Positions 6,246-12,447 of a stretch of 21,164 bases of DNA are shown one piece after another. The position numbers and the translations under genes are program-made. Origin of the DNA: Bermanella sp041589295 (GTDB lineage Bacteria; Pseudomonadota; Gammaproteobacteria; Pseudomonadales; Oceanobacteraceae); NCBI GenBank assembly GCA_041589295.1, contig JBFHVZ010000039.1:1-21164 (forward strand), given 5' to 3'. Position 1 is the stretch's first letter; each line of letters starts with the position of its first letter. The notes under the pieces were generated by a model. The model was not told where the DNA came from, searched no databases, and saw only the letters and a program-made list of their open reading frames with translations.

Positions 6246-7613
6246 ATGGAATTATCCGCCCTAACCGCTGTGTCTCCAGTTGATGGTCGCTACGGCAGCA
6301 AAACCTCTGAATTACGCTCGATTTTCAGCGAATTCGGCCTTATCAAGTGCCGTGTTGAGGTTGAAATTCGTTGGCTGCAGCGCCTGTCTCAGCACGAAGC
6401 GATCACCGAAGTGCCTGCATTCAGCGCCGAAGCCAATGCGCTGTTAGATGCAATTGTGGCCAACTTCTCCGAACAAGATGCACAAGCCATCAAAAACATT
6501 GAAGCAACCACAAACCATGATGTGAAAGCGGTTGAATACTTCATCAAAGAAAAAATCGAAACCAACGCGGAGCTTAAAGCAGTCACTGAATTCGTTCACT
6601 TTGCTTGTACGTCCGAAGACATTAATAACTTGTCTCACGCATTGATGCTAAAAGAAGGTCGCGATCAAGTTGTACTGCCTTACATGGAGCAAGTGTCAGA
6701 AGCCATTGCCAAATTGGCCCATGAGCACGCCGATCTTCCAATGCTGTCACGCACTCACGGTCAAACTGCCTCGCCTACCACTCTGGGTAAAGAAATGGCT
6801 AACGTGACCGCGCGTATGCGTCGTCAAATCAACCAAGTTAAGCAGGTTGAATTGCTTGGTAAAATTAACGGCGCTGTAGGTAACTACAATGCGCACATTT
6901 CTGCGTACCCAGATGTGGATTGGGCAGAAAATGCGAAGGTGTTTGTTGAAAGCCTTGGTTTGACTTTTAACCCATACACCACGCAAATCGAGCCTCATGA
7001 TTACATCGCAGAATTGTTTGATGCCATTGCTCGCTTCAATACTATCTTGATCGACTTTGATCGTGATATTTGGGCATACATTTCTAATGGTTACTTCAAG
7101 CAAAAAACCATCGCTGGCGAAGTGGGCTCTTCTACCATGCCGCACAAAGTAAACCCAATCGACTTTGAAAACTCCGAAGGCAACTTGGGTATTGCTAACG
7201 CTGTATTGTCTCACTTAGCGCAAAAACTGCCTATTTCTCGCTGGCAGCGTGATCTGACTGACTCCACTGTACTGCGCAATATGGGCGTAGGTATTGGCTA
7301 CAGCTTAATTGCTTACCAAGCCTCTCTAAAAGGCATTAGCAAACTTCAGGTTAACGAAAAGCGTTTGGCTGAAGACTTAGATAATGCGTACGAGGTTTTG
7401 GCTGAGCCAATTCAAACTGTGATGCGTCGTTTTGGTATTGAGCAGCCTTACGAAAAACTCAAGGCGTTTACCCGCGGCCAAGTGATTACACAGCAAATGA
7501 TGCTGGACTTCATTGATACCTTGGAGTTACCGCAGGCAGAAAAAGATGCTTTGATTGCACTCACGCCAGCCACCTATACAGGTAATGCTGCGGAACAAGC
7601 TAAAGCAATCTAA
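6246..7613 (+). CDS. purB: Adenylosuccinate lyase
   Basis: Catalyses two fumarate-releasing steps of purine synthesis: SAICAR to AICAR, and adenylosuccinate to AMP. The protein has 455 residues (E. coli PurB has 456). The fumarase/aspartase-superfamily signature G-S-S-T-M-P-H-K-V-N-P is at 294-304, and the flexible-loop serine (Ser295/Ser296) acts as base. His171 in R-T-H-G-Q-T is the likely general acid, and T-S-E-D-I-N-N (122-128) binds substrate. The length and the N-terminus MELSALTAVSPVDGRYG place it in the E. coli-type PurB branch. It follows hflD as in E. coli and Pseudomonas, but has its own -10 box and a strong terminator, so it is probably at least partly an independent unit. Confidence 0.98.
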   Translation: MELSALTAVSPVDGRYGSKTSELRSIFSEFGLIKCRVEVEIRWLQRLSQHEAITEVPAFSAEANALLDAIVANFSEQDAQAIKNIEATTNHDVKAVEYFIKEKIETNAELKAVTEFVHFACTSEDINNLSHALMLKEGRDQVVLPYMEQVSEAIAKLAHEHADLPMLSRTHGQTASPTTLGKEMANVTARMRRQINQVKQVELLGKINGAVGNYNAHISAYPDVDWAENAKVFVESLGLTFNPYTTQIEPHDYIAELFDAIARFNTILIDFDRDIWAYISNGYFKQKTIAGEVGSSTMPHKVNPIDFENSEGNLGIANAVLSHLAQKLPISRWQRDLTDSTVLRNMGVGIGYSLIAYQASLKGISKLQVNEKRLAEDLDNAYEVLAEPIQTVMRRFGIEQPYEKLKAFTRGQVITQQMMLDFIDTLELPQAEKDALIALTPATYTGNAAEQAKAI

Positions 7614-7676
7614 GCATTTTTGTTGTTTGAAATGCGGAGCGATTGCCCTTGCAAGCAGTGCACGCAAAATGCTACC

Positions 7677-7711
7677 ACGAAAAAACCGCCCTTCTTTGGC
7701 GGTTTTTTCGT
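7677..7711 (+). terminator. Intrinsic terminator of purB
   Basis: A 14-bp stem (7677-7690 with 7698-7711) has a 7-base loop. Its CCGCC/GGCGG core is flanked by six A on the left and six T on the right, with more T after it. It lies 64 bases downstream of the purB stop and separates purB from roxA. The A-run on the left would allow function on the other strand too. Confidence 0.93.
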
Positions 7712-7752
7712 TTTGAATATCAATTGAAAACACATTCAAAAAGTAGGCAGTG

Positions 7753-8922
7753 ATGAAACAATTAGGTGACTTAAGTATTGCTGATTTTTTAGCAAATTAT
7801 TGGCAGAAAAAACCTGTACTGATTCGAAATGCATTTGCGAATTTTGAGTCACCGGTTGACCCGGATGAAATAGCAGGCCTTTCTTTAGAAGAAGATGTTG
7901 AGTCTCGCATCATTCTGGAAAACGGCCCAAATCATAAGTGGGAATTGCTCAACGGCCCTTTTAATGAGTCAACTTTCACTAACCTTCCGAAAGAAAAATG
8001 GACGCTACTCATTCAGGGTGCGGATCACTGGGTGCCTGAACTTGCTGATATTCTATCCTTGTTTGATTTTGTTCCAAGCTGGCGGCGTGACGATCTAATG
8101 GTGTCTTTTGCACCTAAAGGCGGCAGTGTTGGGCCGCACTATGACAATTACGATGTTTTTTTATTGCAAGCCCAAGGCCAAAGAAAGTGGCAGGTAGGCC
8201 CTAAGTGCGACTGCGATACAACAACGCTGGATGAAACACCGCTTCGTATCTTAAGCGAAATGAGCGTCGAAGAAGAATGGGTGCTCAACCCCGGTGACAT
8301 GCTTTACTTGCCCCCTTTATACGCCCACAACGGCGTGGCTCAAAACGATTGCATGACTTTTTCCATAGGCTTTAGAGCACCAAGCCGCGCGGATGTTTTG
8401 CGCAGCTATACAGACTATGTCGGCTTGGACTTAACGGAAGAAGATCGCTATAGCGATGGCGACCTGAAAGATTGCTCTCAGAGCAGTGGTGCAATAGATG
8501 AGGACGCTGTGGATCGAGTGCAGCAGATGCTGCTTGCTGCAGCTAATGATCGCGAGCAAATTAAATGCTGGTTGGCCAGCTATATGACTGAGCCTAAATA
8601 CCCAGACCTAGTCGAAACACTTGAAGAACCCCTTGAATGGGATGAATTAGAGCCCGTGCTTGAAGAGGCGACACACATAGTCACAAATGAAATGTCGAGG
8701 CTGGCCTACCTTGAGGACAGTGGTGAGACCTTGCTATTTGCCAATGGTGAGTTGATCGAGGGCTACCAAGAGCAAGCGGCCAAGCTCATTAAGGTAATTG
8801 CCAATCAACGACATACGGAAATTGAGGCTATCGCGCCACTGCTCAGTGATGCGTCGGCCCAAGCTGCATTAATTGACCTATTCAACGCCAATCTCGTATA
8901 CCTAGATGAATTAGAAGCCTAG
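7753..8922 (+). CDS. roxA: Ribosomal protein uL16 3-hydroxylase RoxA (JmjC cupin)
   Basis: A 2-oxoglutarate- and Fe(II)-dependent oxygenase. E. coli RoxA/YcfD hydroxylates an arginine (Arg81) of ribosomal protein L16. The JmjC fold carries the iron ligands His129 and Asp131 (in G-P-H-Y-D-N-Y) and His192 (in Y-A-H-N-G). The G-Q-R-K-W stretch follows the HxD motif as in the family. The C-terminal part is the winged-helix dimerisation region typical of YcfD-like proteins. At 389 residues it is slightly longer than E. coli's 373. I prefer the ATG at 7753, because TAGG at 7744-7747 is then 5 bases away. A GTG at 7750 would add one residue but sits too close. In E. coli roxA follows purB-phoPQ. Here it directly follows purB. 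Confidence 0.93.
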   Translation: MKQLGDLSIADFLANYWQKKPVLIRNAFANFESPVDPDEIAGLSLEEDVESRIILENGPNHKWELLNGPFNESTFTNLPKEKWTLLIQGADHWVPELADILSLFDFVPSWRRDDLMVSFAPKGGSVGPHYDNYDVFLLQAQGQRKWQVGPKCDCDTTTLDETPLRILSEMSVEEEWVLNPGDMLYLPPLYAHNGVAQNDCMTFSIGFRAPSRADVLRSYTDYVGLDLTEEDRYSDGDLKDCSQSSGAIDEDAVDRVQQMLLAAANDREQIKCWLASYMTEPKYPDLVETLEEPLEWDELEPVLEEATHIVTNEMSRLAYLEDSGETLLFANGELIEGYQEQAAKLIKVIANQRHTEIEAIAPLLSDASAQAALIDLFNANLVYLDELEA

Positions 8923-8953
8923 GCTACACTGAACGTAGAGGTGGTCATTCTAT

Positions 8954-9922
8954 ATGTTAGGAATTCAAGTTACGCTGGTTGACTGGTGCCATAAGCAAGA
9001 TGCGCTCAAGGAGATACGTCACAAGGTGTTCGTAGAGGAGCAGCGTGTGCCGGAATCTCTAGAGTGGGATGGTCTGGATGACCAATGCCTGCACCTACTT
9101 GCAACAGCTGGTGAGCGCGCCATTGGTTGTGCTCGCTTGATTCCTCCCTCCAACAGCGATGGGCCGGCTAAAATTGGACGCATGGCGGTGCGCCATGATT
9201 ACCGCGGCTTTGGTGTTGGCCGCATGCTCATGGAGGCAGCAGAAAAAGAAGCGCTAAAGCGTAAGTTTTCTGCCATTCAGTTAAGTGCTCAATGTCACGC
9301 CTACGGATTTTATTCATCTTTGGGCTACAAAGCTTTTTCAAAGCCTTATGACGATGCAGCCATTCCCCATGTGGACATGGTGAAGCCACTTAAAGCACCA
9401 CTAAAGTCGCAGTCCAGCGAGCCACTTCTAAACGACTCTGACGCAGTAGAATGGTACGAGCTTGGGCGAGACGATGCAGGCATTCAAACTCAAAGTTTAT
9501 TTGAAGCCAAGGGTTACGTAGATTTGTTCTTGTCGCAAACCGAGCGCGCTTTGGTTTTATGCTTTAAAAACTTAGATCATCCTTTAAGCCGCTACACTGC
9601 CCTGCATGAAAAAATTAAGTCGCTAGCTAAGAATAAACGCTACTTCAAAGTGTATATCTTGTTAAGCCATGGCTTACGCCCTAGTCATCATCCTTTGGTT
9701 GAGCTGCAAGAGCGACTGCCGTCTTTTGTTGATATTCGCATTGCGAAAACCAGTGTTCCGAATCACTGGGTGTTTGATGGATTAGGCTGGTTAGACTTTG
9801 AAGGCCATGATGTCCGATGCTGCTTTGGCGATCGCGCTAGAGTGCATACTTTTATGGAGAAATTTAAATCATGGTGGGATCATGCAACACCGTGCGCAGA
9901 AGGACGAGAGCTGCATCTCTGA
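8954..9922 (+). CDS. GNAT acetyltransferase with extra C-terminal domain
   Basis: A two-domain protein of 322 residues. Residues 5-145 form a GNAT domain of the ElaA/YjcF kind. It has an I-R-H-K-V-F-V-E-E-Q-R-V-P start (21-33), acetyl-CoA motif R-G-F-G-V-G (84-89), and A-Y-G-F-Y-S-S-L-G-Y (116-125). The substrate is unknown. Residues about 165-308 are a second domain that resembles, from memory, the PLD-like DUF7931 type found in proteobacteria. Its pattern is a strand, then a helix with basic residues, then H-P-L-V-E-L-Q-E-R-L-P-S, ending in F-M-E-K-F-K-S-W-W. No HKD catalytic motif is visible. A GAGGTGG stretch lies about 10 bases before the ATG. The 3' end overlaps the following lipoprotein gene by 52 bases, so the two probably form one unit, possibly with roxA 31 bases upstream. 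Confidence 0.85.
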   Translation: MLGIQVTLVDWCHKQDALKEIRHKVFVEEQRVPESLEWDGLDDQCLHLLATAGERAIGCARLIPPSNSDGPAKIGRMAVRHDYRGFGVGRMLMEAAEKEALKRKFSAIQLSAQCHAYGFYSSLGYKAFSKPYDDAAIPHVDMVKPLKAPLKSQSSEPLLNDSDAVEWYELGRDDAGIQTQSLFEAKGYVDLFLSQTERALVLCFKNLDHPLSRYTALHEKIKSLAKNKRYFKVYILLSHGLRPSHHPLVELQERLPSFVDIRIAKTSVPNHWVFDGLGWLDFEGHDVRCCFGDRARVHTFMEKFKSWWDHATPCAEGRELHL

Positions 9923-10623
9923 GTCATACACTGCTAAGCTCTGTCTCGCTAAGTTGCGCCTTGCTTAGTTTATTATTGCTGGCTGGGGTTCTAGCGGGGT
10001 GTGATGCCAAAAAAGATCAGGTGACGCTGGTAGAATTGCATCATATATCAGCAGACGAAGCGCTGGCTCTCATCACACCAATGATTCCACAAGACATGGT
10101 CGTGACCCAAGATCGCAATCGCCTACTGTTGTATGCACCTGCTGATAAGCTGAACAATGTGCTGGCCACCCTAGAGCAAATTGATCGCCCAGCACGTTCA
10201 TATCTTGTAGAAATTCGCCACTCACAACCCAAGGGAATCATTCGCTATACCACCCAAAGTAAAACCGACTTTCCTCTAAATAGTTTTCGCCTGACAGAAC
10301 ACAAGGCGGCCACGCTTCGTGTGGATAAAACGTTCTTGTATCCGTTTTTTGATGCACCTGTAACACTGGCGGATAATACGTTAGAAGTGAGTGTTAAGTA
10401 CTTGAGTGAAATGAATAGTGAAGTAAGCCTATCTGCGATGACAACGGTTTCGGATAGGCAGCAGCACTTTCAAAGTAGTTGGATAGTTCCCCATGGCCAC
10501 TGGCAGGTCATTTCGCCTAAGCCTAATCAAAACACGACAAAACAGTTTTCTACCGACAAAAAAAATCCATTGGATCTTGAGCTACGCGTGTCGCCCATCT
10601 CCAATGGATTCAGCACTAATTAA
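9871..10623 (+). CDS. Predicted lipoprotein with secretin-like N domain
   Basis: No function is assigned. The first 44 residues look like a long lipoprotein signal. A basic n-region (R-R-R-T-R, 9-13) is followed by a hydrophobic stretch (L-L-S-L-L-L-L-A-G-V-L-A-G-C) with lipobox L-A-G-C and Cys44 as the acylated residue. Residues about 51-112 follow the pattern of a secretin N-type subdomain: V-E-L-H-H-I-S-A-D-E-A-L-A-L-I, then Q-D-R-N-R-L-L-L-Y-A-P, then I-D-R-P-A-R-S-Y-L-V-E-I. No secretin pore domain follows, so it is not a secretin. The C-terminal half is predicted beta-rich and unrecognised. Start choice is uncertain: ATG 9871 lies inside the GNAT gene with GGAG about 12 bases upstream, and a later start would shorten the n-region. 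It is convergent with an outer-membrane protein gene. Confidence 0.75.
   Translation: MVGSCNTVRRRTRAASLSHTLLSSVSLSCALLSLLLLAGVLAGCDAKKDQVTLVELHHISADEALALITPMIPQDMVVTQDRNRLLLYAPADKLNNVLATLEQIDRPARSYLVEIRHSQPKGIIRYTTQSKTDFPLNSFRLTEHKAATLRVDKTFLYPFFDAPVTLADNTLEVSVKYLSEMNSEVSLSAMTTVSDRQQHFQSSWIVPHGHWQVISPKPNQNTTKQFSTDKKNPLDLELRVSPISNGFSTN
10564..10610 (-). terminator. Possible terminator of the outer-membrane protein gene
   Basis: AATCCATTGGA (10564-10574) and TCCAATGGATT (10600-10610) form an 11-bp perfect stem with a 25-base loop. On the minus strand it is followed by a run of T (eight A on the plus strand at 10558-10565, two of them in the stem). It lies about 35 bases past the beta-barrel gene stop, inside the 3' coding end of the convergent lipoprotein gene. 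The large loop makes the call tentative. Confidence 0.45.
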
Positions 10624-10645
10624 CACTAATCTTGCGTGCTAATCA

Positions 10646-11209
10646 TTAAAAAAGAATACGAGCACCTAAAACCAGCTTGCCGATGTCATTGGAAATCTTT
10701 TGATCAAACTTGGTTTCTTCCCAGCCGATGCCTTTAAAGCGATAAGACGCATCAAGCTCTATGCTTTTCTCTAATTCATATATTGCGCCAAAACCGAAGT
10801 TAATAGCGATGCCGCCTAAGTTTTCGTTGTCATCCGATAAACTTTTAGTTTGCTTGTATTCATACAAACCAAAACCGGCTTCTAGATATGGGTAAAAAGA
10901 TGATTGTGGGAGCACGACAAAAGACCAGTCAAAATCAATGCCTTCCATCTTGGTGTCGTCAGAATCAATTTCCGACTCCACTTTCGTAAATTCAACCTCA
11001 AAGCGATCGTTATCTGTAAAACGATAACCTAGGTTGATTGAACCACCTCCGGCGCTGGCAGATTCACTGGTCTCATTGCCAGAAGCATCATAAGTCTGTT
11101 TTTGTGAGCCAAAGAATGCATCCATACCGACATAGTACGCAGTATCAGCGGCAAGACTGACGGAAGAGGCAGAAATAATTAAGCAAGAAAATGCGGCTTT
11201 TTTGAGCAT
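10646..11209 (-). CDS. Outer-membrane beta-barrel protein
   Basis: A 187-residue secreted protein. Its signal peptide is MLKKAAFSCLIISASSVSLA, with probable cleavage after Ala20 or Ala21. The mature part of about 166 residues alternates polar and hydrophobic residues: Y-Y-V-G-M-D-A-F-F-G, then G-G-S-I-N-L-G-Y-R-F, then F-Y-P-Y-L-E-A-G-F-G, then I-E-L-D-A-S-Y-R-F-K. It ends in Phe (G-A-R-I-L-F), the usual BamA recognition signature. This fits an 8-stranded barrel of the OmpA/OmpX/OmpW-like size class. I cannot say which function. The open frame continues upstream through the tRNA genes. The start at 11209 is chosen because it gives the signal peptide, and AGGGA stands 6 bases before it. It lies downstream of tRNA-Leu on the same strand without an obvious terminator between. 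Confidence 0.82.
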   Translation of the reverse strand: MLKKAAFSCLIISASSVSLAADTAYYVGMDAFFGSQKQTYDASGNETSESASAGGGSINLGYRFTDNDRFEVEFTKVESEIDSDDTKMEGIDFDWSFVVLPQSSFYPYLEAGFGLYEYKQTKSLSDDNENLGGIAINFGFGAIYELEKSIELDASYRFKGIGWEETKFDQKISNDIGKLVLGARILF

Positions 11210-11341
11210 GGTAAGTCCCTGTCTTTTTATTGTTTTAATGGGCTGACGTATCAGCACTAGAAACAGCGGAGTAAGCATGCCACAAACTACATCGAAAGCG
11301 CAGCTGGCTTTTTGCTTTACACCAAAATTCGAAGGGGGAAA

Positions 11342-11428
11342 TGGTGCCCGGGGCCGGACTTGAACCGGCACGACCAAATGGTCAACAGATTTTAAGTCTG
11401 TCGTGTCTACCAATTTCACCACCCGGGC
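11342..11428 (-). tRNA. tRNA-Leu (anticodon UAA)
   Basis: An 87-base cloverleaf read on the minus strand. The acceptor stem is GCCCGGG/CCCGGGC, followed by discriminator A and an encoded CCA (11342-11344). The anticodon loop CTTAAAA gives UAA. The long variable arm and the GGTTCAAGTCC T-arm are as expected for the leucine class II structure. Confidence 0.97.
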
Positions 11429-11467
11429 AGGATGGTTAGCTAAAAAACATAAGTCTTCAGCAAGTTG

Positions 11468-11541
11468 TGGAGGCGCGGGCCGGAATCGAACCGGCGTCGG
11501 CGGATTTGCAATCCGCAGCATAACCACTTTGCTACCGCGCC
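11468..11541 (-). tRNA. tRNA-Cys (anticodon GCA)
   Basis: A 74-base cloverleaf on the minus strand. The acceptor stem is GGCGCGG/CCGCGCC, the discriminator is U (a cysteine identity element), and CCA is encoded at 11468-11470. The anticodon loop TTGCAAA gives GCA. It is the middle gene of the Gly-Cys-Leu cluster. Confidence 0.97.
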
Positions 11542-11558
11542 AAACAATCTAAAAAGAT

Positions 11559-11634
<76 letters not shown>

Positions 11635-11702
11635 AAATGAAATCCTGAAAAGAGACAAGAATTCAAATTCCGTTGCCGAGATTGCCCTGACAACGGACGC
11701 AC

Positions 11703-11750
11703 ATTCTAGCGACTTCGCTTACCCTGTCAAGGAAAAATTTCCTTATTTCA
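11703..11750 (-). promoter_or_regulatory. Strong promoter of the tRNA-Gly-Cys-Leu operon
   Basis: On the minus strand a perfect TTGACA (11725-11730) and TAGAAT (11703-11708) are separated by 16 bases. Upstream of the -35 box, about 11731-11750, is an A/T-rich stretch with GGAAATTTTTCC that resembles an UP element. The bases after the -10 box (GTGCGTCC) are fairly G/C-rich, as in growth-rate- and ppGpp-controlled promoters. Start would be near 11696, about 60 bases before tRNA-Gly. Confidence 0.85.
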
Positions 11751-11783
11751 GAGTTACTTACGGCTGTTTTTAGTTTAAAAACA

Positions 11784-12362
11784 CTAGGCGTGAGATTTTA
11801 GTTCTGGCCATGCTGCTTTTAGGTAAATCATCATTGACCACAGAGTCAAAATGGCAGCGCCGTAAAGCAAAGCAAGCGAGATTGTATAAAGAATATCCGA
11901 TACGATCAGACCCTGCTGCCCGATTGGCTGAATACCCAAGAGGCCCGTAATAGCGACCATTTGCATAAGGGTTTTGGCCTTGCCGATAAAACTAACCGCG
12001 ACGCTGGCCCGCTTACCCATTTCTGCCATCCATTCGCGCAGGGCTGAAATAACGATCTCACGACCGACGATCACCACGGCTGGCAAGGTTAGCCAAATAG
12101 AGGCGTCACGACCAACCAAGATAACCAAGGCTACTGCCACAATAAGCTTGTCAGCGACTGGGTCTAAGAACGCGCCGAACGGTGTCATTAAATTCATCTT
12201 ACGGGCTAAGTAGCCATCCCAGTAGTCCGTAATGCAGGCCACCCAGAATACAAAGGCAGCGCCGAACCACGCCCACTCAATGGGCAAATAGGCAACCAAG
12301 ACCAATACCGGAATCAAAATGACCCGTAACAGCGTCAGGATATTAGGCAGGTTGATGGGCAT
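11784..12362 (-). CDS. pgsA: CDP-diacylglycerol-glycerol-3-phosphate 3-phosphatidyltransferase
   Basis: Makes phosphatidylglycerol phosphate from CDP-diacylglycerol and glycerol 3-phosphate, the committed step to phosphatidylglycerol and cardiolipin, at the inner membrane. The CDP-alcohol phosphotransferase signature D-G-x2-A-R-x8-G-x3-D-x3-D is complete at residues 49-71 (W-D-G-Y-L-A-R to D-P-V-A-D). The 192 residues contain several membrane segments (for example 12-27, 31-45, 74-84, and two near the C-terminus). The N-terminus M-P-I-N-L-P-N-I-L-T-L-L-R is classic PgsA. It lies 85 bases downstream of uvrC on the same strand, the usual uvrC-pgsA pairing in gammaproteobacteria. Confidence 0.96.
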   Translation of the reverse strand: MPINLPNILTLLRVILIPVLVLVAYLPIEWAWFGAAFVFWVACITDYWDGYLARKMNLMTPFGAFLDPVADKLIVAVALVILVGRDASIWLTLPAVVIVGREIVISALREWMAEMGKRASVAVSFIGKAKTLMQMVAITGLLGIQPIGQQGLIVSDILYTISLALLYGAAILTLWSMMIYLKAAWPELKSHA

Positions 12363-12394
12363 ACTTCTCTCTCAAGCTGGTTTCAAATTTAGAC

Positions 12395-12414
12395 TTCACC
12401 CAAAGGTGGGTGAA
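12395..12414 (-). other. Stem-loop between uvrC and pgsA
   Basis: TTCACCCA (12395-12402) pairs with TGGGTGAA (12407-12414) around a 4-base loop, a perfect 8-bp hairpin. It lies in the uvrC-pgsA transcript about 32 bases before the pgsA start. On the minus strand the following bases (GTCTAAATTT) are not a proper T-tract. An mRNA processing or attenuation role is possible but unproven. Confidence 0.4.
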
Positions 12415-12447
12415 CAATTGTTCGTGCATTGTATACGGTTTCGCGTA

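Noticed and set aside
6747..7214. 155-codon ORF antisense to purB
   Set aside because: It is a shadow of the strongly conserved purB frame and has no independent evidence.
11290..11330. AAAGC/GCTTT hairpin as terminator of the tRNA operon
   Set aside because: The stem is only about 5 bp with no T-tract on the minus strand.
10646..11527. Full 293-codon minus-strand ORF including the tRNA region
   Set aside because: The first 106 codons run through tRNA-Cys and tRNA-Leu. A clear signal peptide and ribosome binding site begin at 11209, so only that part is kept.
11770..11786. GTTTTTAG/TTTAAAAAC inverted repeat at the end of pgsA as a terminator
   Set aside because: The stem is only A-T pairs and there is no GC core. 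It is too weak to call.
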